In this document: in pieces, positions 1 to 5,472 of the stretch
How positions within the stretch are numbered: position 1 is the first letter of the stretch
Layout: each line of letters begins with the position of its first letter
Assembly (NCBI GenBank): GCA_013044415.1
Contig: JABEUO010000149.1
Span: 1-5,819 of the forward strand
Direction of reading: 5' to 3'
Length of the DNA stretch: 5,819 bases
From: Acidimicrobiaceae bacterium
GTDB lineage: Bacteria; Actinomycetota; Acidimicrobiia; Acidimicrobiales; Acidimicrobiaceae
Program-made: the position numbers and the translations under genes
The notes under the pieces: model-generated
What the model was told of the DNA's origin: nothing
The model's database searches: none
The model's input: the letters and a program-made list of their open reading frames with translations, nothing else

Positions 1-3
1 TAT

Positions 4-38
4 GAGTCCTGTCCCCGTGGTGGGGACAGGGGAGACTC
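4..38. terminator. Strong GC-rich hairpin at the left edge, possible terminator
   Basis: A perfect 9-bp inverted repeat, CCTGTCCCC (8-16) and GGGGACAGG (22-30), encloses a 5-nt loop. GAGTC (4-8) and GACTC (34-38) can form an alternative or outer stem. No T-run follows on the plus strand, so this is not a classical intrinsic terminator. Actinobacterial terminators often lack a U-tract, and this could end a gene lying left of the window or lie at the 3' side of the leftward DUF5318 gene. The function is inferred; the inverted repeat itself is plain in the sequence. Confidence 0.45.
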
Positions 39-75
39 GACGGCTGGGGAGCGAAAAGAAAAGGAGTGCTTAAGA

Positions 76-156
76 ATGTTTAAGTATTCTGGAGCGGGCG
101 TTGATATGGGTGTGCGATTGATTCAACTCCCCCCAATTGGAGTAGTCGAAGCTTAG
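76..156 (+). CDS. Possible 26-aa small protein (speculative)
   Basis: An ATG at 76 is preceded by AAGGAG (61-66) at a 9-nt spacing, a textbook ribosome binding site. It opens a 26-codon frame ending in TAG at 154-156. The peptide begins MFKYSGAGVDMG and has no recognisable domain, signal or membrane segment. It runs tail-to-tail into the DUF5318 gene, overlapping its stop by four bases. A hairpin lies just upstream (4-38). The good ribosome binding site is the only support. An ORF of this length can arise by chance, so it is a candidate rather than a called gene. Confidence 0.18.
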   Translation: MFKYSGAGVDMGVRLIQLPPIGVVEA

Positions 157-539
157 TAAATGAGCTTTCGAATCAAGTGGTTCCAGCCGCATTCGGTGCA
201 AACTTCCACCAGGTAGAGGTCCATTTCCATCTGTGAGTCCCTCATCCGAGCGAGTTCTTGAGGAGAGGAGATCCCTCGACCCGCTTTGGGTAGTCCCTTG
301 CCGAAAGCGAAGGAGACGACGACCAATGGGTGATCGTCGCATACTGGGCACTTTTCCTCCAGGGGTTCCCCCAGCGACCTAGCTACCCTAAGTAGTTCTG
401 ATGAGGCGTCGCAGATATCTTTTTTACTAAGCCGCCCCCGTCTGAAATCATCGAGGGTTTGGTGGCGCAACAGGGCGTGCTCTACCGAGGTGCTCTCGCC
501 CGTTTCGTTTGAAGCCGATCCCCTGTTGGTCATTCCCAC
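153..539 (-). CDS. DUF5318 family zinc-ribbon protein
   Basis: This is a small cytoplasmic protein of 128 aa with no known biochemical role. It matches the actinobacterial DUF5318 pattern: a short N-terminal helical region with the CDAS-ELLR-A motif (residues 43-53), then CPVC (64-67), a central VVVSFAFG strand (73-80), and VEVCTECGWNHL (111-122). The two CxxC pairs, C64/C67 and C114/C117, form a probable zinc ribbon. The length is close to that of the M. tuberculosis homologue Rv0049 (about 137 aa from memory). The start is GTG at 539. An ATG two codons inside (533) is the alternative. Neither has a clear Shine-Dalgarno sequence, which suits a leaderless transcript. The gene is divergent from the padR-ino1 pair, as I recall for mycobacteria. 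Family assignment is strong; function is unknown. Confidence 0.85.
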   Translation of the reverse strand: MGMTNRGSASNETGESTSVEHALLRHQTLDDFRRGRLSKKDICDASSELLRVARSLGEPLEEKCPVCDDHPLVVVSFAFGKGLPKAGRGISSPQELARMRDSQMEMDLYLVEVCTECGWNHLIRKLIY

Positions 540-553
540 ATCAAAACAGGGTA
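540..553 (-). promoter_or_regulatory. Candidate leaderless promoter -10 element for the DUF5318 gene
   Basis: Read on the minus strand, TACCCT (553-548) fits the TAnnnT -10 pattern. It is followed by 8 nt and then the GTG start at 539. That distance would place transcription initiation at or very near the start codon. This would explain the missing ribosome binding site, since leaderless mRNAs are common in actinobacteria. No convincing -35 box lies at 16-18 bp, so this is a weak call. Confidence 0.27.
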
Positions 554-679
554 GCCAAAAACGAACACAACTACAGCGGTGTTGGTCGCCTCGGGATTTA
601 TCGTAGCTTTATTGCTCGGCGCCGACTGCGAGTGAGAAAAACGATCTGGCTCTGTGTGATCCACTGAGCTACCAGCTTT

Positions 680-719
680 AAGTCCCATGAGTCGCTTCTC
701 TGGTGCCTATGGGACTTTT
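680..719 (+). terminator. Terminator-like hairpin with short T-run
   Basis: The arms AAGTCCCAT (680-688) and ATGGGACTT (709-717) are perfectly complementary over 9 bp around a 20-nt loop, and the right arm runs into a TTTT tract (716-719). On the plus strand this resembles an intrinsic terminator. No upstream plus-strand gene exists for it to terminate, so it would have to end an unannotated transcript or act as an attenuator. On the minus strand it would lie upstream of the DUF5318 gene. Confidence 0.4.
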
Positions 720-788
720 GTGGAGATACCAGTGCCGTTAGTCCCGAAGTTACTTCTGCGACCGAGTGGGTGCCGTTTTGTGTCTTGG

Positions 789-809
789 AATATATCGTTT
801 CGATATATT
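789..809. promoter_or_regulatory. Perfect dyad, probable PadR operator
   Basis: AATATATCG (789-797) and CGATATATT (801-809) are perfect inverted repeats around a TTT centre, making a 21-bp site. AT-rich dyads of this kind are typical targets of dimeric PadR winged-helix repressors, which usually regulate their own promoters. The site lies about 75 bp upstream of the padR start. Its right arm contains TATATT (804-809), a good -10-like sequence, so a bound repressor would cover the core promoter. The dyad is seen directly; identity of the binding protein is inferred from location and family behaviour. Confidence 0.6.
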
Positions 810-823
810 GTTTAGATAGATCG

Positions 824-838
824 AGCTAAGCTTTAGCT
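824..838. promoter_or_regulatory. Second dyad upstream of padR
   Basis: AGCTAA (824-829) and TTAGCT (833-838) form a perfect 6-bp inverted repeat with a 3-nt spacer, 15 bp downstream of the larger dyad. It differs in sequence from the 789-809 site, so it is either a site for another regulator or a small hairpin in the padR leader. It may be coincidental. Confidence 0.3.
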
Positions 839-868
839 GACTTATTTGTAGAGTTGGAAAGTTCGCCG

Positions 869-878
869 AGGTGGATGG
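869..878 (+). promoter_or_regulatory. Ribosome binding region that favours the padR ATG at 886
   Basis: AGGTGG (869-874) followed by GGATGG (873-878) precedes the ATG at 886 by 7 to 11 nt. The upstream in-frame GTG at 871 falls inside this purine tract and has only a weak GGAAA (856-860) before it. The ATG start is therefore preferred, giving a protein five residues shorter. Confidence 0.5.
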
Positions 879-885
879 GTATCCG

Positions 886-1554
886 ATGGCCAAGAAATCT
901 GAAAACGTGACGCAGCCATTAGATCTGGTGATATTGGGGCTGCTCTCACGCGAAAAGATGCACGGTTATGAACTTCACAAAAGGATAATTGAGGCGTTTG
1001 GGAGTTTACTTAGGCCGTCGTGGGGATCGCTATATCCTGCGTTACAGCGCTTGGAATCCCGTGGTGATCTCGATACCACAGACGGCGAGAAGATCGCTCC
1101 ACTCATCCCCGTTGGGGGGTCACTCGGCGCAGAGCTTGCGCTCTATCATCAGAGCAAGGTGGATGGTCCGAAGAACCGGGGACGTAAGGTCTACTGGGTC
1201 ACAGATTCTGGACGACAGAGGTTGTCCGAGTCCCTCGAACGGGCCGACGTGGAAGACGACAAGATATTTTGGGTCACTTTGTATCTGGCGACTCTCATCA
1301 GAAAGACCAAGCGGACGGCGCTACTTACCAAGCGGCTCTATCTCTTGGAGGATCGACTCACTGAGATAAAAAAGACCAGAAAAGCTACCAGCGAAGAGTT
1401 CGAGAACTTGGCGCTCGAAGGGATGGAGAGCAGGCTTCAAAGCGAGCTGACCTGGCTCAGCGACCTCGTTTCCAATGAGGAATCCGCAGATCTCCAGGCT
1501 AGGTCGAACTTGCTGGATAGGCCTTTTGACAAGGGACTTTTAACTGGAGGATGA
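886..1554 (+). CDS. PadR family transcriptional regulator
   Basis: This DNA-binding regulator has 222 aa from the preferred ATG. The N-terminal winged helix shows PadR hallmarks: LVILGLLSREKMHGYEL (14-30), GSLYPALQRLESRG (47-60) and wing residues GRKVYWVTDSGR (99-110). A C-terminal helical region (about 115-195), rich in charged and leucine residues, should form the dimer interface. Between recognition helix and wing lies an extra stretch (about 63-98) with a Gly-rich portion, longer than in compact PadR proteins. It resembles the PadR encoded next to ino1 in mycobacteria (Rv0047c). It is followed after 113 bp by ino1 on the same strand, so control of ino1 is likely. A perfect dyad at 789-809 suggests autoregulation. 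The ligand is unknown. After the TGA the same frame stays open for 30 further codons, to a TAA at 1645. Confidence 0.9.
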   Translation: MAKKSENVTQPLDLVILGLLSREKMHGYELHKRIIEAFGSLLRPSWGSLYPALQRLESRGDLDTTDGEKIAPLIPVGGSLGAELALYHQSKVDGPKNRGRKVYWVTDSGRQRLSESLERADVEDDKIFWVTLYLATLIRKTKRTALLTKRLYLLEDRLTEIKKTRKATSEEFENLALEGMESRLQSELTWLSDLVSNEESADLQARSNLLDRPFDKGLLTGG

Positions 1555-1597
1555 CCTCTGGCGGAGCAAAGTCGTTCGAAATCTAACCAACGCAAGG

Positions 1598-1645
1598 TTT
1601 TAGGGCAAGCAATTTTAGGGCAAGCAATTTTAGGGCAAGCAATTT
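1598..1645 (+). repeat. Three perfect 15-bp tandem repeats in the ino1 leader
   Basis: The unit TTTTAGGGCAAGCAA occurs three times without mismatch (1598-1612, 1613-1627, 1628-1642), followed by a partial TTT (1643-1645). The array ends 8 bp before the ino1 Shine-Dalgarno sequence. A 15-bp unit preserves reading frame. In the padR frame it reads Leu-Gly-Gln-Ala-Ile three times and then TAA. Perfect identity suggests recent slippage expansion, and copy number may vary between strains. It could affect ino1 expression through leader structure, protein binding or spacing. Confidence 0.95.
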
Positions 1646-1667
1646 AACGGAATAAGGAGATAATTAG

Positions 1668-2750
1668 ATGTCAAAGGTAAAGGTGGCTATCGCAGGAGTC
1701 GGCAACTGCTCGAGCTCCTTGGTGCAAGGTGTCGAGTACTACCGGAATGCCGATCCGTCGGAATCAGTACCTGGATTAATGCACGTTGTCCTCGGCGACT
1801 ATCACGTTGGCGACATCGATTTCGTCTGTGCTTTTGACGTGGATGCCGCCAAGGTCGGACAGGATTTAGGCAAGGCAATCTACCTTTCGAAGAATAATAC
1901 GATCAAGTTCCAGGAGGTGGGTGACCTTGGGGTGGAGGTCCTTCGTGGACCCACCCTCGACGGTCTGGGAAAGTATTATCGACAGGTAGTAGATGAGTCT
2001 CCTGCCGAACCAGTCGACGTGGTAAAGGCTTTAAAGGAGTCCGGTGCTGAGGTCCTGGTCTCCTACCTGCCGGTCGGCTCAGAGCAGGCGCAAAAGTTCT
2101 ACGCCCAAGCGGCTATCGACGCCAATGTCGCCTTCGTAAATGCGATTCCGGTGTTTATTGCATCAGATCCGGTCTGGGCGAAGAAGTTTGCAGACGCTAA
2201 CGTTCCAATAGTCGGAGATGATATCAAAAGTCAGGTCGGGGCTACCATCGTGCATCGAATGCTCGCAAGGTTGTTCGAAGATAGGGGCTTAGTCCTCGAT
2301 AGGACGTACCAACTGAACGTTGGCGGAAATATGGACTTTAAAAATATGCTCGAGCGGGAGCGATTGGAATCAAAGAAGATCTCCAAGACGCAGTCAGTTA
2401 CCTCGCAGATTGACCACCATATCGAAGAGTCCAACGTGCACATCGGCCCCTCGGATCACGTTCCATGGTTGGAAGATCGTAAGTGGGCCTACATCCGACT
2501 TGAAGGTCGCAATTTTGGCGACGTGCCACTAAACGTGGAGCTAAAGCTGGAGGTCTGGGACTCGCCGAACTCCGCAGGTGTAATAATCGACGCCCTTAGG
2601 TGTGCGAAGATTGCACTGGATCGCGGAATCGGCGGGCCGCTCGAGGGTCCCTCGGCATACTTTATGAAGTCTCCCGCCATCCAACACCGCGACAGCGAAG
2701 CTAAGCGGTTGGTTGAGGAGTTTGCAGGCTTGCCCCAGAGCGAAGGTTGA
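1668..2750 (+). CDS. ino1: Inositol-3-phosphate synthase
   Basis: This cytoplasmic NAD-dependent enzyme converts D-glucose 6-phosphate to 1D-myo-inositol 3-phosphate, the committed step to inositol. In actinobacteria the product feeds phosphatidylinositol and mycothiol synthesis. The 360-aa length agrees with M. tuberculosis Ino1 (367 aa). An N-terminal Rossmann motif, [16 protein letters not shown] (6-21), binds NAD. Further family signatures are [20 protein letters not shown], a [11 protein letters not shown] block (183-193), LNVGGNMDF (216-224) and [14 protein letters not shown] (228-241), which contains conserved lysines of the active-site region. The C-terminal part has [17 protein letters not shown]. 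The ATG is preceded by AAGGAG (1654-1659) at 8-nt spacing, so the start is secure. It follows padR on the same strand, and its leader carries the 15-bp repeat array. The gene appears intact, with no missing motif. Confidence 0.97.
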   Translation: MSKVKVAIAGVGNCSSSLVQGVEYYRNADPSESVPGLMHVVLGDYHVGDIDFVCAFDVDAAKVGQDLGKAIYLSKNNTIKFQEVGDLGVEVLRGPTLDGLGKYYRQVVDESPAEPVDVVKALKESGAEVLVSYLPVGSEQAQKFYAQAAIDANVAFVNAIPVFIASDPVWAKKFADANVPIVGDDIKSQVGATIVHRMLARLFEDRGLVLDRTYQLNVGGNMDFKNMLERERLESKKISKTQSVTSQIDHHIEESNVHIGPSDHVPWLEDRKWAYIRLEGRNFGDVPLNVELKLEVWDSPNSAGVIIDALRCAKIALDRGIGGPLEGPSAYFMKSPAIQHRDSEAKRLVEEFAGLPQSEG

Positions 2751-2791
2751 TCTGTTTGCAACCACGGCCGATCGGTGGCTAAATTGCATCG

Positions 2792-2820
2792 GTTTGGCTA
2801 GTAGCCCAACTGAGTTTTAA
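2792..2820 (+). terminator. Small hairpin with T-run downstream of ino1
   Basis: GTTTGGCT (2792-2799) and AGCCCAAC (2803-2810) pair over eight positions with one mismatch around a 3-nt loop. After TGAG comes TTTT (2815-2818). It lies 42 bp beyond the ino1 stop and may be a first, weak terminator ahead of the stronger one at 2836. Confidence 0.35.
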
Positions 2821-2835
2821 AAATTATCTTGCTTT

Positions 2836-2881
2836 ATAGGACTCCAATGCTCGCAGAAGTCGAGCAGCGGAGTCCTATTTA
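2836..2881. terminator. Bidirectional intrinsic terminator between ino1 and the hydrolase
   Basis: ATAGGACTCC (2836-2845) and GGAGTCCTAT (2869-2878) are perfectly complementary. An inner stem, GCTCG (2849-2853) with CGAGC (2861-2865), closes a 7-nt loop, and the stems are joined by 3-nt internal bulges. TTTATT follows on the plus strand, and an AT-rich flank lies on the other side. Its location between two convergent genes fits termination in both directions. Confidence 0.75.
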
Positions 2882-2956
2882 TTCTGACTGGACTGGTCCT
2901 CATCGTCGAGCCAGCTAACGATACCCTCCACCTAGAGTATGCGGGATACCTTAGAC

Positions 2957-3811
2957 CTAGACGACATCCTCTTTTAGCAGGGAGCCAAAAGGACCATGCT
3001 GGTGGTATGCGACCTCGCGCATTTCAATGAGCTTTGGCATAATTGCAGATTCAATGGTCCGTGAGTCGGTGAGAACCCAACCATGGGCCCCCTGTACCAC
3101 TTCAGAATCGCATCCCAGTATTTCGACTGTCTTCTTGTAAGACCTGAACCTTATGACCCGGTCGTTATCCGAATGGATGACATAAGACGGTATCTTTGCT
3201 TCCCTTACACTTTTTAGAGCCAAGGAGATATCCGCCCTTTGTGCTGCGTTAGCTAGCGACATCAAATGCTGAGAGTCGCTCCCAAGGGCCCGGAAGACGT
3301 CTCCGGTTACTGAGGAGACCGTCCCTAAAATGTCACGGGTCATCATCAAGTCTGACGGGAATGACAGGGCCCAATCGAGTGTCGACCGAGTCTTTTCCCG
3401 ATCATCTGAAGGACCGATTGAGTTGATCAGGATCATGCCGAAAAAACCCTCTGGGCAGTCCGCAATCATTTCGGAAGCTATTCCACCACCCATTGAGTGA
3501 CCGATGGCGAAGAGGGGTTCTTCGACTTCGACTGCCTCTGCAAATCTGGCAGTAATCACGCCGATCGTCTTGAGGCTGACACCGAGGTCGGCCCTGTCGA
3601 CCACTTTTGCCAGATCTGGAATGTGCGGTGAGACGACCCTGAACCCGGCCTGCCTAAGCCTGCTAATCAGCTTTGGGTAAGCGCGGTAGGTGAGCCCTAT
3701 CCCACACAACAGTAGCACCGTACCATTGGCTGGAGGGGAGTCACCGTAGTGTACCTCTGAGCCACCAATCCTTACAGTACGTGGGTCCAGCTCTCCCGCC
3801 GCTCTAGTCAC
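2957..3811 (-). CDS. Alpha/beta hydrolase fold protein
   Basis: A predicted cytoplasmic hydrolase of 284 aa. Beta strand VLLLCGIGLTYRAY (32-45) carries the oxyanion-hole region, with CGIG in place of the usual HG. The nucleophile elbow is GHSMGGG with Ser106. The acid is most likely Asp217 in HSDNDRVI (213-220), with Asp215 as a second possibility. The histidine is His243 in GAHGWVL. The triad is in the usual order, so the enzyme should be active. Residues 135-200 form a helical lid. No signal peptide or membrane segment is seen. The substrate cannot be read from the sequence; esterase, lipase or C-C hydrolase are all possible. The start is GTG at 3811, fixed by an in-frame TAG two codons upstream. 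Its ribosome binding site is weak. It is a single gene, convergent with ino1 and divergent from the DUF929 operon. Confidence 0.85.
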   Translation of the reverse strand: MTRAAGELDPRTVRIGGSEVHYGDSPPANGTVLLLCGIGLTYRAYPKLISRLRQAGFRVVSPHIPDLAKVVDRADLGVSLKTIGVITARFAEAVEVEEPLFAIGHSMGGGIASEMIADCPEGFFGMILINSIGPSDDREKTRSTLDWALSFPSDLMMTRDILGTVSSVTGDVFRALGSDSQHLMSLANAAQRADISLALKSVREAKIPSYVIHSDNDRVIRFRSYKKTVEILGCDSEVVQGAHGWVLTDSRTIESAIMPKLIEMREVAYHQHGPFGSLLKEDVV

Positions 3812-3873
3812 TTGCTAACTTCAATTCTCGTCTGGACCCTCTCCATCGCCACCCCGCTAAGCCAATTTAGAGG

Positions 3874-3904
3874 ATGCTAACCTCATTTACGAACTTAAAG
3901 TCAA
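3874..3904 (-). promoter_or_regulatory. Candidate promoter for the alpha/beta hydrolase
   Basis: On the minus strand, TTGACT (3904-3899) resembles a -35 box, and TAGCAT (3879-3874) fits the TAnnnT -10 pattern. The 19-bp spacer is longer than ideal. It would give a leader of roughly 55-60 nt before the GTG at 3811. The rest of the 3812-4091 region is AT-rich, with only short dyads such as TGCTAATAGCA (3959-3969). Confidence 0.28.
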
Positions 3905-4050
3905 ACTCCACCAAACAGTATCCATGTCGACGCAGTGCCCTGGACCATTAAGATGTTCTGCTAATAGCATCAACGGCAATTTATGCGATACTTTTCCATA
4001 GTCTCAGCATCGGCTCAGATTGCCCTGATGTTAATGTTCTGAGGCAGATT

Positions 4051-4071
4051 TTTTTCAAATACCTTGAAAAA
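4051..4071. promoter_or_regulatory. AT-rich inverted repeat upstream of the DUF929-VKOR operon
   Basis: TTTTTCAA (4051-4058) and TTGAAAAA (4064-4071) are perfect inverted repeats with a 5-nt spacer, ending 4 bp before the ribosome binding site. It could be an operator or a weak leader hairpin close to the ribosome binding site. No known regulator consensus is recognised in it, and AT-rich dyads can occur by chance. Confidence 0.35.
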
Positions 4072-4075
4072 TTTT

Positions 4076-4082
4076 AGGAAGG
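4076..4082 (+). promoter_or_regulatory. Ribosome binding site that selects the TTG start at 4092
   Basis: AGGAAGG (4076-4082) directly abuts an in-frame TTG at 4083, which leaves no spacing for initiation there. The next in-frame TTG, at 4092, lies 9 nt downstream, an ideal distance. The start is therefore placed at 4092. Confidence 0.6.
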
Positions 4083-4091
4083 TTGGGTAAC

Positions 4092-5003
4092 TTGAGTTCG
4101 ACGCAATCCAAGTCCTCTCAAAGGCGTCCATCGGGTGCCAACCGAAAGGCGCCCGCAAGGGGGTCACGTTCGAACGGAGCAGTGATCGTTGTCGGGGTGG
4201 TAGTGGTCTTGGTCTTGATAGTCGGGGCCTTTTTCATTCTGGGTAAGAGTTCTAGTGGCTCCTCTACGTCGGCGAACTCCTCGGCACAAACTACACCCGC
4301 TCCAGCGAGCCTGGTTCAAGCCGTAGCGGACGTTCCTCAATCTGTAATCAATCAGATCGGTTACAACTCAAAGCTCATAAAGCCAGCAACGGCGGTGAAT
4401 GGCGTGTCTCCATTGGTATCCAACGGTAAGCCGGAGCTACTCTATATCGGCGCTGAGTACTGCCCATTCTGTGCGGCGATGCGTTGGCCCTTGGTGGAGG
4501 CGTTGTCGAAGTTTGGTACCTTCACTCACCTGAATCTCACCCACTCCTCAAGCTCCGATGTCTATCCGAATACCAACACATTCTCCTTTTATAAGTCTAA
4601 GTACCAAAGCCAATACATCGATTTCCAGTCGGTCGAGACGACGACCAATAAGATGGTCAATGGGAATTACCCCACTTTGCAAACTCCGAACAAGTCCCAG
4701 CAAGCAGCATTAAATGCACTTTCGTCTGCGACTAGCGGGTCGAGTGCCCAGAGTATTCCATTTATCGACTTTGGAAATAAATACTGGATAGCGGGTGCAT
4801 CTTATTCTCCCCAGATTCTCAGTGGGCTGACCTGGGATTCGATTGCTGGTGCTCTGTCGAACCCCAATACCCTCCCAGCCCAGGGCATCGACCAGACGGC
4901 ATCAATGATCACGGCGACGATATGTAAAATTACCAACAATCAGCCGTCTAATGTCTGCACGACGCCTCTGATGAAAAAGATAGAAGCCACATTAGGAAGC
5001 TAA
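4092..5003 (+). CDS. Membrane-anchored DUF929 thioredoxin-fold protein with CPFC motif
   Basis: A 303-aa protein, probably anchored by one membrane helix with its C-terminal domain outside. Numbered from the TTG at 4092, a Ser/Arg/Lys-rich cytoplasmic tail precedes a Val-rich helix (about 30-50). A Ser/Thr/Ala linker (about 52-72) follows. The DUF929 domain contains [17 protein letters not shown] with the redox pair C124/C127, then [12 protein letters not shown], a FSFYKSKY segment and SIPFIDFG. Pro223 in SIPFIDFG is a plausible thioredoxin-fold cis-proline. A second pair of cysteines, C278 and C289, sits near the C-terminus and may form a structural or relay disulfide. The gene immediately downstream encodes a VKOR homologue, which supports a role in extracytoplasmic disulfide formation, as in DsbA-VKOR pairs. 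Family and redox motif are seen; partner and direction of electron flow are inferred. Confidence 0.87.
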   Translation: MSSTQSKSSQRRPSGANRKAPARGSRSNGAVIVVGVVVVLVLIVGAFFILGKSSSGSSTSANSSAQTTPAPASLVQAVADVPQSVINQIGYNSKLIKPATAVNGVSPLVSNGKPELLYIGAEYCPFCAAMRWPLVEALSKFGTFTHLNLTHSSSSDVYPNTNTFSFYKSKYQSQYIDFQSVETTTNKMVNGNYPTLQTPNKSQQAALNALSSATSGSSAQSIPFIDFGNKYWIAGASYSPQILSGLTWDSIAGALSNPNTLPAQGIDQTASMITATICKITNNQPSNVCTTPLMKKIEATLGS

Positions 5004-5004
5004 T

Positions 5005-5469
5005 TTGTTGATTGACAAGAGAGTTGAACTCATAAGGCCGCTTTGGCTCCGGGCGTCCAGCCTGATTCTGTCGCTATTTGGGCTTGGGGTCTCGATCTAC
5101 CTCACCATCGCCCACTACAGCGCCAGTGTCGTTCTGGCGTGTCCAGAAAATGCCACCATCAACTGCCAAAAGGTTACGACCTCTGCCGAGTCACTAATAT
5201 TAGGAGTTCCAGTCGCCCTGCTGGGTCTCATTTTTTACCTGGCCATGGTGGCAATATGTCTTCCGCAGGCGTGGAGAATAGCAAAGCTCGAGCCAATCCG
5301 CTTAGCGATGAGTGGCTTGGGCGTGCTATTCGTCCTTTGGCTTGTCTATTCTGAACTGGTGCTCATCAAGGCAATCTGCTTATGGTGCACGTCGGTTCAT
5401 GTAGTCACGGTCGGAGTATTCCTCTGCCTGCTCTACGGATTTATGACCTACTCGCGTTCGAGCGAATAG
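5005..5469 (+). CDS. Vitamin K epoxide reductase family protein (VKOR), quinone-linked thiol oxidase
   Basis: An integral membrane protein of 154 aa with about four to five helices: roughly 17-37, 66-86, 100-121 and 125-147. The catalytic features of VKOR are complete: loop cysteines C46 and C54 (8 apart, as in human C43/C51), Ser60 six residues after C54 (like human S57), and the CLWC pair C125/C128 in the last helix. Bacterial VKORs pass electrons from a periplasmic thioredoxin-like partner to quinone, replacing DsbB. Here the partner is not fused; it is most likely the DUF929 protein encoded one base upstream. TTG at 5005 is used here. A second TTG at 5008 lies 8 nt after AGGAAG (4994-4999) and may be the true start. 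The Shine-Dalgarno sequence lies within the end of the upstream gene, so translation is probably coupled. Confidence 0.92.
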   Translation: MLIDKRVELIRPLWLRASSLILSLFGLGVSIYLTIAHYSASVVLACPENATINCQKVTTSAESLILGVPVALLGLIFYLAMVAICLPQAWRIAKLEPIRLAMSGLGVLFVLWLVYSELVLIKAICLWCTSVHVVTVGVFLCLLYGFMTYSRSSE

Positions 5470-5472
5470 GTC
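5445..5472. terminator. Hairpin spanning the VKOR stop codon
   Basis: GACCTA (5445-5450) pairs with TAGGTC (5467-5472), and TCGC (5452-5455) pairs with GCGA (5462-5465), around a 6-nt loop with a single C/A mismatch between the stems. The right arm includes the TAG stop codon of the VKOR gene (5467-5469). No T-run follows on either strand. Lying between two genes only 24 bp apart and convergent, it may serve as a U-tract-less terminator built into the coding sequence. Confidence 0.5.

Larger units (their letters stand above)
540..885. other. Divergent intergenic region between DUF5318 and padR
   Basis: About 350 bp have no supported protein gene. From left to right they hold a possible leaderless -10 for the DUF5318 gene (553-548), a perfect 10-bp palindrome TCGGCGCCGA (616-625), a terminator-like hairpin (680-717), and an 11-bp palindrome GAAGTTACTTC (746-756). 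An 8-bp direct repeat GTGCCGTT follows (732-739 and 770-777), then a 21-bp dyad that is the likely PadR operator (789-809), and a second dyad (824-838). Much of this is more structured than a plain promoter region needs. A small RNA between about 616 and 719 is possible but unproven. Confidence 0.5.

Noticed and set aside
70..351. Open frame on the minus strand overlapping the DUF5318 gene
   Set aside because: It overlaps the DUF5318 gene in another frame, has an unnatural Arg/Ser-rich composition and no family motif.
646..675. tRNA-like stretch on the minus strand, TGGTAGCTCAGTGGATC, resembling a tRNA D-arm
   Set aside because: No matching acceptor 3' strand, no T-arm (GTTCGA-type) sequence and no valid anticodon stem follow in the next 60 nt. 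At most it is a chance match or a tiny tRNA relic.
871..885. GTG start giving a PadR five residues longer
   Set aside because: The GTG lies inside the purine tract that best serves as ribosome binding site for the ATG at 886. The extra residues add no family-conserved sequence.
1551..1586. ATG overlapping the padR stop (ATGA) giving an 11-codon leader peptide
   Set aside because: The GGAGG directly abuts the ATG, leaving no spacing, and the peptide has no notable codon content for attenuation.
1598..1645. CRISPR-like or iteron-like array
   Set aside because: The repeats are directly adjacent with no spacers, only 15 bp long, and lie in a gene leader. No replication or Cas genes are present, so it is a simple tandem repeat.
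2231..2789. Antisense open frames within and beyond ino1
   Set aside because: They are shadows of the ino1 reading frame with no ribosome binding sites or recognisable domains.
4083..4091. TTG start at 4083 for the DUF929 gene
   Set aside because: It is immediately adjacent to AGGAAGG, so spacing is zero. The TTG at 4092 has a 9-nt spacing.
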